64,000 nucleotides of DNA from Dipteris shenzhenensis (lineage: Eukaryota > Polypodiophyta > Polypodiopsida > Gleicheniales). Below are positions 44,841 through 56,300 of the stretch, in pieces. The notes below the pieces were generated by a model. It saw only the letters and a list, made by a program, of their open reading frames with translations. It was not told the origin of the DNA and did not search any database. Made by a program: the position numbers and the translations under genes. The DNA lies in the NCBI GenBank assembly GCA_047967505.1, contig CM106538.1, one strand, 5' to 3'. How positions within the stretch are numbered: position 1 is the stretch's first letter; each line of letters starts with the position of its first letter.

Positions 44841-45099
44841 CTGGGAAGGAAACTAAGAGAAGGAAAGTGAAGGAGCAATAGTGATGGATGCACATTGAGC
44901 TGCCCTTGCTTCAAGAGTGATAGAAAGTGAGCGAACAGACAATGACATAAAGTGATGGAAGCACCCTATTCTAGGCAGTCTTGTCCTTGATCACTTTTAG
45001 TCAATTCTTTATTTCCCTTTTTGTATACTTTATATTGTGGATCACTTTCCTTCAGCTCTGACACTCATTTTGTTCACGATATACCTCCCAATGTTTTAT

Positions 45100-45100
45100 G

Positions 45101-45133
<33 letters not shown>

Positions 45134-45173
45134 AAGTGGTGGAATCCGGTTCATGAAGTAGAGAGAAAGAGGT

Positions 45174-45212
<39 letters not shown>
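45100..45212. repeat. (GA)n microsatellites and G run
   Basis: Two GA tracts (about 45100-45121 and 45160-45208) around a run of G (about 45122-45133). Confidence 0.95.
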
Positions 45213-45213
<1 letters not shown>

Positions 45214-45649
45214 TAAGAAGAGGAATCCGGTTCATTTGGTCCAATCTGTCTCGCTCAGGTGTGATCAAGTTTGGCCTATTGTAGAAGGTTCTCAAGGTGC
45301 CTTCTCTCTTTCTTTCTATCCCCTTCATTTTTCAATGTGCTTTTTAACATTATAATGTATTTTCATAGGTTCTGATGGCTCCAAATGAACTCGATTTAAA
45401 AACATATTTAGAACAACTATCATCTTCAATGATTGACGGTGTGCTTCAAAGTTTTGCTTTTCTTAGATTTCTCCAAAGCATCCTTCTTTGTGAACCCATG
45501 CATCCCCAGCAAAGATGATTGAAAGAAAGACATAATGCTCCCTTCACATGGGAAAAAAGAACATTAAAAAGAATTATTCATTTACCCAAAAGAACTTTAT
45601 AACTCATCATGGTTTTCTTTTAAAGCTAAAAGAAGTACCAGTAAAGAAG

Positions 45650-45860
45650 AAATTAAGAAATACAAAATCATGTATCTAAAGATAAAGTTAAAAGAAGTAC
45701 CAATAAATTAAGAAATACAAAATCATGTATCTAAAAATAAAGCCAAAAGAAGGACCAATAAATTAAGAAATTAAGAAATACAAAATCATGTATCTAAAGA
45801 TAAAGTTAAAAGAAGTACTAGTAAATTAAGAAATTAAGAAATATGAAAGCATGTATCCAA
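45650..45860. repeat. Tandem repeat of about 56-63 bp, four copies
   Basis: TACAAAATCATGTATCTAAA occurs at 45661, 45717 and 45779, with a diverged fourth copy at 45842. Each is followed by AAAGAAG.ACCA-like sequence and AATTAAGAAA; copy lengths differ by a short AATTAAG duplication. Confidence 0.88.
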
Positions 45861-46439
45861 AGATGGAGCCTTCTGCCTGTTCGACAAGCACTGCTGAGAC
45901 TGTTGCAACAGATTGTAAATTGGATGTGAGATACATTCTTCGCTCCCATTGAAATAGATTGGATGGGAGATACACTCTTATAAGCCTATATTTTTGATCG
46001 CTTGCGTACTATTCAAGGAGCACTCAGCTCCTTTGACTAACAACCAGCCACTAGATTATCAACACATTGCTAGAGATTTTGGCTTTGAGTCTACGAGCTA
46101 CCATCTTGAACATTGCTAGAGCTTACCCTAGGTGTGATTTATCAATGGATCTATGATTTTTGTAGGAGACTTCATAGTAACGTTTGCCACTTAGTTCATT
46201 TCGTGCTAGCTTGGCGTTTTACTTAGTAGTGTTCCTTATGTTTGAAAAACTTGAGATTTCTATTCTACTCCAAAGTTTACCTCGTAGGTAGCTACATGTA
46301 GTGAGTCCCTGCTATGTTCCAAAATCTGATGACTAGTGCGACTGGTTGTGTTACGAGAAAGTATTTCTCAAAGATCTTGTTTGAAATGACGTAAAGTATT
46401 TATAGGATCGCACCAGATGTGGCAAGGGCTCTATTTAAT

Positions 46440-47088
46440 ACTTTGGTTTAGTCAGGGACACCTAACTAAATGTGTGCCATTAATAAGTATCATGGGTGAT
46501 GCCATTTAGAAACACTCACATTAATGGGTAGTCGTTTGTAAAGACCATTACTGAGCATGATTGGCTAATCATTTAATGTATATCATTGTGCTAAGTACTT
46601 GACTAATGGTGGATTGGTTTATTGAGTACAGAAAATGACATGGACGGATGGAAGTAAACAAGCTCAAGGGAATAAAGGCTAAATGCCATGGTTTTATGCT
46701 AGTGCTATGTAATGTATTAAATGGCCAAGGGTCATTACATTTTTTATAAGGGAGAGTGCTTAAAAAGCCTTCCACTTTTGGCATGTAATTATGGATGAGT
46801 ACGTGAGTAAAGGAGAGACAAAGAGAAAAGTATGGTAAAAGGATCAAGAGAAAAGTATGGAAAAGGGATGTTCAAGAGATTAATACATGACTTTGTATCC
46901 ATGGCTCATGCTCTTATTTCAATATTATAAATGCTCTTGGTGTGGGATCACGAGCCACACACCTCGAGGGGGGAGATTGTACCCAGTGATTGCCTCTTGT
47001 CTTTTCATGAGTTTCCGTGCATATTCAATTATTGGTGCTATTGTATGTGTTAGAATTATTATTCACGTTTCAGTGGTATCAAAGCTTT
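46440..47088 (+). mobile_element. Probable 5' LTR and primer-binding site of the Ty3/gypsy element
   Basis: The sequence ends ATTCACGTTTCA and is followed by GTGGTATCAAAGCTTTGG, with TGGTATCAAAGC (47074-47085) as an initiator-Met-type primer site. Gag begins at once afterwards. The left LTR boundary is a guess, since the element is truncated and offers no second LTR for comparison. Confidence 0.45.
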
Positions 47089-47092
47089 GGTC

Positions 47093-48377
47093 ACGCTCTT
47101 GTTCATCGAGAGAAATTAGGGAAAGAGCTTGAGAGATCTAAGAACAAGAAAAGAAAGAGACATGCGAGAGATGAGAGTTCTTTAGGATTTGATTCTGAGG
47201 GAGTGATTCATAGAGCTGTTAAATCTGCATTAAGAGAAAAGAAGGAAAATAAAATTAGTGGGAAATCTTTTACGTTTCAAAAATATGATGGGAAGAAAGA
47301 TGCAAATTTTGTTTTAGCATGGATTAGTCAGCATGATGATTATTTCCAGGGTGAAAGGTTTCGTAAAAAATACAAAATTAAATGTGTTGTCAACCATCTT
47401 ATTGACAATGCGGCACTATGGTGGAATGTGGTGAAAAATAGTAAAAGACAACCAACTACTTGGAAGGAATTGAAGAAAACTTTCTTTCAACACAATTCAA
47501 GTCGAAAGTCCATCAACAATGGGATAGTTTGCATCAATTAGAAAAAGAGACTATTGCTTTGTATGTTGAGAGATTTTGGCAATCTCTCATTCAACTTCAA
47601 ACCATAGATAGAATTTCTGAGAAAGAACAAAAGAGGAAATTTGTATCTAGCCTTACGGCTAAAGTAAAAGCCGAGATCAATATGTTTCATTCTCATTCCT
47701 TGGGTTCGTCTATATCACTTGCTACAAATTATGAAAGAAAGAACAGGATACCCAAGGATGGAGAAAAAAATAAACCTTTTGTTCCTTTTCAAAAGAGGGA
47801 CAAGAAGTTTAAGTTCAAACCGTATTCTCACTTTACGCCATCGACTACATGTTCGAAGGATCGCGATAAATCAAAAGAAGAAAAGAAGACTGACTTGAAG
47901 AAGGGAACTTGTTTCAACTGTCACAAAGAGGGACATTATGCCAATAATTGTCCAGAAAAGAAGAAGGCATCAACCACAAATATTAACGTGATCGATGAAG
48001 TCAATCAAGAGGGTAACACTTCTGACTTAGGTAAATCACATAAGTTTTCTCCTTATGCATTGTTAAAACTGAAGGAAAAAATAAATGAGAAAGAAATTGT
48101 TATTCTACATGATGATGGAAGTACACATGATTTCATTTTTGAACGATTAGTAAAAGCAATGAATCTTAAAGTTTCACCAACACAATATAAGGTTAAAGCT
48201 GCTTTTATTAGAAGTAGATATAATTGTTTGAATGCAATGAAAGATTTAGAACTCACAATTGATCCATACAAAGAAAAGAGAAATTTCTTAGTGGCTTTGC
48301 TAAGTGGAAAAGATATAATTTTGAGAATGCCATGGCGACATCAATTTAATCCTAATGTTGACTATAACACTCACTAA
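47093..48377 (+). pseudogene. Ty3/gypsy gag with zinc knuckle and protease start
   Basis: Encodes the capsid protein and start of the protease. The capsid part reads GKSFTFQKYDGKKDANFVLA then VNHLIDNAALWWNVV. A frameshift near 47490 separates it from LHQLEKETIALYVERF and LIQLQTIDRISEKEQKRKF. A CCHC knuckle follows (CFNCHKEGHYANNCPEK, about 47910-47960), then a retropepsin whose active site reads ILHDDGSTHDFIF (about 48102-48140) in place of the common DSGATHNFI. The frame ends at TAA 48375-48377. The start is taken after the primer site; the frame has no upstream ATG that I would prefer with confidence. The motif order is the standard gypsy one. Confidence 0.85.
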
Positions 48378-48499
48378 ATGTGGATCACACACAAGGATAG
48401 AAGAATTTGTTTAAACGGACAAATAAAGAATGAAATGAATCCTTTGTTGAATCACACACAAGCTAAAAGGGCTTTTAAGAAAGATGAAAATTCATTTTT

Positions 48500-50105
48500 G
48501 GTTCGGTTAATTCGATTACGGCCGCACAAATTAAATCGAATGACGATTTCAAAGATTTTATCTCACAATTTTCAGATTGTTTCTTGGATGAATTCCCCCC
48601 AGGTTTATTCAAGTCTAGACTTGAAGATCATCGCATAGAAATTTTACTTAGAAATTCACCTCCTTGTAGAGCTCCATATCGAGTAAACATCTTAGAGCAA
48701 AAAGAGATTCAAAGATAAATAGAAGAATTGTTGGAAAGAAAGTTGATTAGACTAAGTAGCTCCCCGTATGGTGCTCCAGTCCTCTTGGTAAAAAAGAAAA
48801 ACGGCACATTTAGTATATGTGTGTGGACTATAGAGCACTTAATGAACTTATTGTCAAGAATCGGTATCCAATTCCAAGAGTAGATGATTTACTTGACAAG
48901 TTAAGAGGAGCTAAAGTTTTGAGCAAGATTGATCTTAAATCTGGTTATCATTAAGTTAGAATGACAGAAGAAGATGTTTACAAAACGGCTTTTAGAACGC
49001 AAACGAGTCGTTACGAGTTTTTGGTTATGCCATTTGGTTTGACCAATGCTCTAGCTACTTTTAGTAGAATGATGAACCGAATCTTTCTAAAGCATCAACA
49101 CTGTGTAGTGGTTTTCTTTGATGACATATTGATTTTCAACAAGAATACTGAAAATCACAAGGAACATTTGAAATTGATTCTCTTTTAATAGAAAATCAAT
49201 TGTACATCAATCCTGAGAAAAGTCTATTCTTTCAAGATCACATTGAATATTTGGGACATATCGTTTCAAGTCAAGGTATTCAAGTAGACCCAAAGAAAGT
49301 GGAATGTATTGAAACATGGCCAAGGCCTAAAGATATACGTGAGCTAAGATCATTCTTAGGCTTATGTAGTTACTATAGGAAATTCGTTAGGAACTTTGCT
49401 TTCTTAGCAACTCCACTAACCTATCTCCTAAAGAAAACTACAAAGTTCATTTGGACTTCCAGCCATGATAAATAATTTCAAGCTTTAAAAGAAGCTTTAG
49501 TTAAATCCCTAGTACTTCAGTTACCCAATTTCTCACGACCTTTCTTTGTTGTCGTAAAACTGATGTAAGTGAAACTGGGAGTGGAGCTGTGCTTATGCAA
49601 GATAATCATCCTATAGCATTTGAAAGCAAAAAGCTTAAGCCAGTAGAATTCAATTATAGTACCTATGACAAAGAACTGATAGCAGTCATACATGCCCTAA
49701 GGATTTGGAAGTATTATTTATTGGGCTCAGAATTCTTACAAGACTGATCAACAAAGCACTAAGCATATTTTGATGCAACCATTGATTTCAGATAGACATA
49801 TCAAAAGGGCTTCTTTTATTCAAATTTTTCAGCCAATGATTTAATATCAGCCCAGTAAAGAAAATACGGTTGCAGATGCATTAGGTCGAAGACCACAAAT
49901 CAACAACATTTTAGTGATTGAAATACAACCATTCGAGGCAATGAAAAATTCTTATCAAGATGACTCTGATTTCTCTGATATATGGACTAAGCTTGAACAA
50001 AACAATTGGAGTCCTATATCTAGCTATTCAATTAATGATGGATATCTCTTTTATGAGAAAAGACTTTGCGTCACCAAACCATTTAGATTACAAGTTATGG
50101 AGGAA
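48500..50105 (+). pseudogene. Ty3/gypsy reverse transcriptase and RNase H, truncated before integrase
   Basis: The pol part of the same element. It has the RT entry [59 protein letters not shown] and the active site VVFFDDILIF (about 49110-49140). It continues with YINPEKSLFFQDHIEYLGHI and a connection segment (LRSFLGLCSYYRKFVRNF). RNase H remains lie at about 49540-49900, then the approach to the integrase zinc finger (KPFRLQVMEELS). The sequence then changes abruptly at about 50105, so integrase and 3' LTR are missing. Several stops and frameshifts (near 48717, 48820, 48954 and 49186) show it is dead. Confidence 0.88.
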
Positions 50106-52964
50106 CTCTCGACTCTCGAGTTTGCACTGTGCAGATGGAGTCTTCTTCTTGGACAATGAAAACTCCAAAGTTCAAGAATCAAGAAAGTCCTTCAAAATAA
50201 AGAAGTCCTTCGTGAGCCCTAAGACAACATAAGGTTAGGTGGCTTGAGCCTTGATCTATGGCTACAAAGCAATTAGATCTACAGCTATAAATCATCTACT
50301 ATTTAATGTTATAAATATTAAATATCTCTTTTATATTATATAATATATTTACTAATTTTCAAAGTCCCTAAGCAATCTTAACCCCGGCATTTTAAAGGAA
50401 ACTTTAATTGTAATATTTCAAATACCTTTAAAAGACATTTTGCCATCAAATTTAGGCTTGATAAATAAACTCCTTGGCACAACTTATGCCGGGTTTTTTC
50501 AATTTTAACCCGTGCAAAATACACTAAACTTCAAAGGGAGGTTTCACTACGCAGGATATCCGATATATGACGTGGCACAATTGGCGGCGCGCACATGTGT
50601 GAGCGCGAGGCAAGTGTTGAAAGGTAAATGAGTCCAGGGTCATTTTCTTGGTTTGGAATTTGCTGCTTCCGGTGCCATGCTCCGATTGCCTTCTTTCGGC
50701 CCTTGACGGTGGGATAAGGAAGACAGGGGATGATTAAGGAAGACAGGGGATGATTGCATGCTTATATCAATGGACCACCCAAGAGAACGAAAGCAGGGAA
50801 AAGGAGATATTTCCAGCTCTTATACCCGGGATATTGAGACTAAAGAAAGCGAAGAGCGAGCGTGGTGCTCAAGTAACAAACTAGGCACTGCTGTTGACAG
50901 CCATGAATCACACTAATTTCCTCCCTAACAAAATAGCAAGTGGGCGCTGAATAAGCTGGAAGACCCTCAACATACCGTCAAATTTCTGTTTTGTCAAACA
51001 CGAATCTTAACTATGTCCTACCCGTGCCAAAGAGAGAAGCTCATGATTGCCCTCAAAAGGGGTGGGAGGAGAGCAAGATGAGCTGAGAGCTGAAATATAC
51101 GAGCTTGCTAGCTATGAAAAAAGAAGGGCTACAAAGTTTAGATATCGCTTGAAGAAGATGGTGGAGGAGATAGAGGGATGCTACCCAGCCTAAGAGAAGA
51201 GTCGCGCTAAGAAGACCCAAAAATGACTAGTTGGCCGTGAACTTGAGCTTTGTGATTGGGTTATGAAGGTCTGAATTTTTTCCTGCAACAACATGTTGAA
51301 CTTCGAGAAACATAGATTTGATGAGGTTGCGATTTCTACTTGAAGCTATGAAGCAAGGTCTGCTGTAAGATTAGCAGCGTCTATTTTAAGATTAGCAAAA
51401 CCAATGACAGATAAACTTGTCTGTGTAGAATTCCATTGAATGTTCTGAATTAGTGTCCTTTCAAACGCGCTTGGTCGCTTGCGTTTCCGCAATCAACTGT
51501 TAAATTTGGCTCTTGCACTGGAATTTTGGTGAGTGACTTTCCTAAATTTCACGCTAGCAGAATCCAGATGGATCTTGGGGGACTCAGACGGACCGGCTTC
51601 TTTTGATGGCAGTCGATGACCTCATCGAGGCATATCTGCAGGTCGGAATTTTTGGCCAAGCAACGATTCTTTACACAACTCAGCAACAACCAAAGCTCCT
51701 CGTCTACGACCGCTACAATGGACTGCTAGGCATCGACCCGACCTGAACAGAAGCAAGCCTCCATCTTCACACCTTCTTTGCCATGATCGCCAACTTCATC
51801 ATCTTTCCTCAAAGCTTCTCCTACAGAGAGGGACCTAGGCCACGTGGCAATGCCCTGTGGTGGAGAGGAAGTGTGAAGGAAAACATTTTTCCCTCTAGAG
51901 GAGAGAATTTTTGGATTACTCCACGAAATCAAAGTCTCCACCTCGAACCCCAAAATTGTGGCAAAATGGGATTTCAACCAACCTCACGTTCATCAGTGGG
52001 CTTGCTCACCTGAAGCTGACGTTCACAGATACAAGAGAGGCTTGCGATTATGTTGAAGGTTTTCAGTGATGATCTACACTTTTTGCTCTCTGCTTCCTGT
52101 GTGGAGCAGAAGTGCGCAGATTTTCTGCTTTGGTACCAATCTCTTCAAGTATGTGTGAAATCTCTTATATGTACGACTTTGTAGGATAGGTATTAACATC
52201 TACCTCCTTAGACTTAGTGTAGTGGGGAGGGTACGATCACTGCGTCGGCCCCTGTAGGCGACAGTGTTTACACACTGGCCCTCCGCCTAAGCTTGGGCGA
52301 GCAATGGGAGGCCAAGATTGGCTGCCGATCAGGGGCAGTGGACATGTTTGCCACATTAGCTCTTGGTGCCCTCATTCTCTAACCACCCTAAGACCTCCCT
52401 TTTACAAGTCTCCACTTACGCCATGATCTCCACGGTCAATCAAGTGGATTCGATGAATGGGCAGCTTCGGATACATTCTTATGTTGTTTACGAACGGAGT
52501 TTACATACTACCCCACTACCATGGATCATGGACCCGCCCACGTGGAGCCCACGGCTCAGATATATTCAATGCACCATGGGCGGGCATGGGTCAATGTAGT
52601 GTGGACTTTGTAAACACCCTCATTGTTGTACACTTCATTGCCTTAATTGCTGAAGCATAACTTGCATGCATGTGAGCATTAGAAGAGCTCTGCTTCCCTC
52701 TTTCTTCCCTGTTCCCTCTTGAAGTCACCCCAGAGTGTACCTTGACTTTGGAGAAGATGATGACTGACAGAAGGAGGCAGAGATCCCTGTCATCCGTCTG
52801 ACTGAAGTGGCAAAACTATGCAGCCCTATCGTCGCGCAGGTACGTACCACCGGGATTTTTCGTAGTGGAGATTCAGTCCAATTGATTGGCTGGTAGCTTG
52901 TTAGAGAATTGTGGCAAGGCCGGCTTCAGGTTTGGTGTACAGAAAATCACAGCCACCCCAAGAG
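50106..52964. other. 2.9 kb upstream of PPR gene 2, no confident gene
   Basis: No domain recognised. A short coding-like remnant reads ELRAEIYELASYEKRRATKF on the plus strand (about 51082-51141), ending in a stop soon after. A 20-bp tandem duplication (TAAGGAAGACAGGGGATGAT) occupies 50715-50754. The last few hundred bases should contain the leader and promoter of the PPR gene, but I cannot point to a defined site. Confidence 0.45.
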
Positions 52965-55520
52965 ATGACTGGCTGGAATACGTTGAGCTTAGAGGAGGCA
53001 CTAACGTCCGTGGAACGTGAGCCCCAGCTGCCTTCTGTTCACACTCTTACGTGCATCTTGCATAAATGCAGAATGAGGAAAAGTTTAGCATATACCAAGC
53101 GCTTGTATGCCTACCTGTGCACAAAGAGGCTGGAAGATCATAGATCTATTGGGAACTACCTTGTCCCAATGTTGGCCCAAGTTGGAAGCATGTGCGATGC
53201 TCGGCAGGTTTTTCACGAGTTGGTTGATCAGAATGTATATTCTTGGACGGCTCTCATGATGGGTTATATTGAATGTGGCGAATCACAGCATGCCCTCAAC
53301 CTCTACCAGAAAATGCAAGTGGATTCTGTACATCCTAGCAAGTATACCTACGTGGCCATACTGAAGGCTTGTGCAAGGCTGAAAGATGCAGAAAGAGGCC
53401 GAGAAATACACTCAGATATTGCCAGAAAAGGGTTGGAAATAGATCTTTTTATTGGCAGTACCTTGGTGGACATGTATGCCAAATGTGGCTTGCCTGCAAA
53501 AGCACAGGAAGCATTTGACCAACTGCCAGTGCAAGATGTAGTTTCCTGGAATGCACTGATGGCAGGATATGCCGAGCAGGAGCTTGGTGAGGAAGCCCTG
53601 AACTGTTTTGAACAGATGCAGCTGGAGGGTCTCTCTCCAGATGCTGTCACATTTGTTTGCAGCTTGAAATCTTGTGGAAACATACGAGCCATAGACAAGG
53701 GCCGAGAGATACATACCGAGGTCGCCAAAAAAAGGTTGGAAACAGATCTTTTCATTGGCAGCACCTTGGTGGATATGTATGCCAAATGTGGCTCACTTGG
53801 AGAAGCACGGGAAGTGTTTGACAAGATGCCAGTTCAAAATGAGGTCTCATGGAATGCATTGATTGCAGGATATGCCGAGTATGGGCTTGGTGAGGAAGCG
53901 CTGAAATGTTTTGAACAGATGCAACTGGAGGGTTTCTCTCCCAATGCTGTTACATTTGTTTGCAGCTTGAAAGCTTGCGGTAGCATAGGAGCCATAGACA
54001 AGGGCCAAGAAATACATGCTGAGATGGCAAGAAAGGGGATGGAAAGATATCTTTTTGTTGGCAACACCTTGGTGGATATGTATGCCAAGTGTGGCCTGCT
54101 TACAAAAGCACGGGAAGCATTTGACAAGCTACCAGTTCGAAATGAGGTCTCATGGAATGCACTGATTGCAGGATATGCTGAGCAGGGACTTGGTGAGGAA
54201 GCACTGAAATGTTTTGAACAAATGGAACTAAGGGGTCTCTCTCCTGATGCTGTCACATTCATTTGCAGCTTGAAAGCTTGTGCAAGCATAGGAGCCATAG
54301 ACAAGGGCCGAGAAATACACACCAAGATTGCCAGAAAGGGGCTGGAAAGAGATCTTTTTGTTGGCAACACCTTGGTAGATATGTATGTCAAATGTGGCTC
54401 ACTTGCAAAAGCAAGGGAAGCGTTTGACAAGCTGCCTGTTCGACAGGTGGCCTCATGGAATGCACTAATTGCAGGATATGCTGAGCAGGGGCTTGGTGAG
54501 GAAGCACTTAAATGCTTCCAACAGATGCAAATTGAGGGTCTCTCTCCAGATGTTGTCACATTTATTTGCATCTTGAAAGCTTGTGGCAGCATAGGAGCCA
54601 TAGACAAGAGCAGAGAGATACATGCCGAGATTGCCAGCAAGGGGCTGGAAAAAGATCTTTTTGTTGGCAATGCCTTGGTGGATATGTATGGAAAATGTGG
54701 CTCATTTGCAAAAGCACAGGAAGCGTTTGACAAACTGCCAGTTCGAGACGTAGTCTCGTGGACTGCATTAATCGCAGGATATGTGGAAAATGGGCTTGGT
54801 GAGGAAGCGCTCAACTGTTTTGAACAGATGCAACTGAAGGGTCTCCCTGCAGATGCTGCCACATTTGTTTGCAGCTTGAAAGCCTGTGGCATTATAGGGG
54901 CCATGGACAAGGGCCAAAAAATACACACTGAGATTGCTAGAAAGGGGCTGGAAAGAGATCTTGTTGTTGGCAGCACTTTAGTGGATGTGTATGCCAAATG
55001 TGGCTCGCTTGCAAAAGCGTGGGAAGCATTTGATAAGTTGCCAGTTCGAGATGTTGTCTTGTGGAATGGGCTCATTGCGGGATATGCCCAGCTAGGAGAA
55101 AGCAAAATTGTTTTCCATATGTTTGAGAGAATGAGAGGAGAAGGGATAAGGCCAGACAGCGTCACATTCACTTTTCTTCTGAATGTATGCAGTCACACGG
55201 GTCTTGTGGATAAGGGCCAGATGTACTTTGAGGCCATGAGCAAAGACTATAGCATCACTCCAACTATTGAGCACTACATTGGCATGGTTGATCTCCTTGG
55301 CCGTGCAGGCCAATTAGACAAGGCGATAGAGATGGTGAAGAAGATGCCATTCCATCCAAATCTTGTGGTGTGGCATACGGTGTTGGGTGCTTGTCAAAAG
55401 TGGGGTAATGTGGAACTTGCAAGACTGGCCTTTGAACATGCAGTGCAATTGGATGAAAAGGATGCTGCAGTTTATGTCTTGATGTGTAACATCTATGCAG
55501 ATGCTTACATGCAGGAGTAA
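52965..55520 (+). CDS. PLS-class pentatricopeptide-repeat protein, E domain truncated (PPR gene 2)
   Basis: Encodes about 851 residues, a longer paralogue of PPR gene 1 on the same strand 25 kb away. I start at the ATG 52965-52967 (MTGWNTLSLEEALTS); the frame is open back to a stop just before 52911 without another ATG. About 23 PPR motifs are arranged in P-L-S triplets, with six consecutive 303-bp units (triplet tryptophan codons near 53241, 53544, 53847, 54150, 54453, 54756 and 55059) that are highly similar to each other in DNA. The C-terminal part has an E-type segment (HYIGMVDLLGRAGQLDKAIE, DEKDAAVYVLMCNIYADAYM) and stops at TAA 55518-55520. Beyond the stop the frame still reads ENMVEAM, stop, VKEQAWNRRISCTA, resembling the normal continuation, so the C-terminus appears lost by nonsense changes. 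Expected role: organellar RNA processing or editing-site recognition. Confidence 0.87.
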   Translation: MTGWNTLSLEEALTSVEREPQLPSVHTLTCILHKCRMRKSLAYTKRLYAYLCTKRLEDHRSIGNYLVPMLAQVGSMCDARQVFHELVDQNVYSWTALMMGYIECGESQHALNLYQKMQVDSVHPSKYTYVAILKACARLKDAERGREIHSDIARKGLEIDLFIGSTLVDMYAKCGLPAKAQEAFDQLPVQDVVSWNALMAGYAEQELGEEALNCFEQMQLEGLSPDAVTFVCSLKSCGNIRAIDKGREIHTEVAKKRLETDLFIGSTLVDMYAKCGSLGEAREVFDKMPVQNEVSWNALIAGYAEYGLGEEALKCFEQMQLEGFSPNAVTFVCSLKACGSIGAIDKGQEIHAEMARKGMERYLFVGNTLVDMYAKCGLLTKAREAFDKLPVRNEVSWNALIAGYAEQGLGEEALKCFEQMELRGLSPDAVTFICSLKACASIGAIDKGREIHTKIARKGLERDLFVGNTLVDMYVKCGSLAKAREAFDKLPVRQVASWNALIAGYAEQGLGEEALKCFQQMQIEGLSPDVVTFICILKACGSIGAIDKSREIHAEIASKGLEKDLFVGNALVDMYGKCGSFAKAQEAFDKLPVRDVVSWTALIAGYVENGLGEEALNCFEQMQLKGLPADAATFVCSLKACGIIGAMDKGQKIHTEIARKGLERDLVVGSTLVDVYAKCGSLAKAWEAFDKLPVRDVVLWNGLIAGYAQLGESKIVFHMFERMRGEGIRPDSVTFTFLLNVCSHTGLVDKGQMYFEAMSKDYSITPTIEHYIGMVDLLGRAGQLDKAIEMVKKMPFHPNLVVWHTVLGACQKWGNVELARLAFEHAVQLDEKDAAVYVLMCNIYADAYMQE

Positions 55521-56300
55521 GAGAACATGGTTGAGGCTATGTGAGTGAAAGAACAAGCATGGAATCGCAGGATCTCATGCACTGCATGATGTATTTCTAC
55601 CATGAGCTTTGGTCTTGGAGCTTCTTTCATACTTAATAGAAGTCATCATACGTGTTGTCAAGAATAGGTCGATGGACTGTTGTACGCACAGCAGGTTCGT
55701 TTTGGCATGTTTGCAGATTCGTGTTTCATTTGTAAGGAGAGAGGGCCCTTTGCCTGAAATTGTTCCTTGAAAGCTCAGAATGCGGTACTTGCAAGGAGAG
55801 ACAAGAGGCATGGCACAGAAGTCGCTCCAGTCCACCGGTTGTGAGCCTGTACAAGCTCTTGCAGGCAACATGCAAGGGCCCGTAGCTCTGCAATCTTGTG
55901 TGGGGAAACCAGACTTGTCCAAAAGACATCCGAGTTGGTGTCGGGTTGTGCTAAGGAGGTGCGGAAGGTTTGTGGGGAAGAATGTCGGACTGTGTGTAGA
56001 AGCCCCCCCTTGCCTAAGGAAAGTGGCCCTGACGAAGGCAAGGAAGAGTTGCAGATTGAGCAGTGGAGCAGATCTGTGCGATCCAACTCTAGAGGATAGG
56101 GAGGAGTTTACTTCAATTAGACTGCCGGCTCAAGAGGATGCTCCGGGTGAAGATTTACCAGAGGCGAATCACAAGAGAAGAGTGCACAAAGAGAACACAC
56201 GTTTGAAGAAGCCGTATGATCAAATATGGGTTCGCATTCGACTCAAGAGGCTGCATCCTCCAATGGTGGTGGTGGTGGTTGGGGGGGTGGAGGGGGGGGG
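55521..56300. other. PPR gene 2 downstream region
   Basis: The first about 70 bp are translatable remains of the lost PPR C-terminus. The rest shows no recognisable gene; a plus-strand open frame through 55780-56487 spans a compositionally odd G-rich stretch and has no conserved motif until it meets the LINE. Confidence 0.5.

Larger units (their letters stand above)
44841..46439. other. Non-coding stretch with simple and tandem repeats
   Basis: No gene recognised. It contains the GA microsatellites at 45100-45212 and the four-copy repeat at 45650-45860; otherwise ordinary AT-rich sequence. Confidence 0.5.

Noticed and set aside
45650-45860. Four-copy repeat considered as a CRISPR-like array
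   Set aside because: Units are tandem without unique spacers, and the context is a plant nuclear genome.
47074-47088. Met-tRNA-like sequences (also at 3635, 32119 and 60007) considered as tRNA genes
   Set aside because: Only the 12-13 bases complementary to the tRNA 3' end are present; these are LTR primer-binding sites, with no cloverleaf around them.
53834-55171. 445-codon minus-strand open frame opposite PPR gene 2
   Set aside because: Same reason: periodic antisense of the 303-bp PPR units, not an independent gene.
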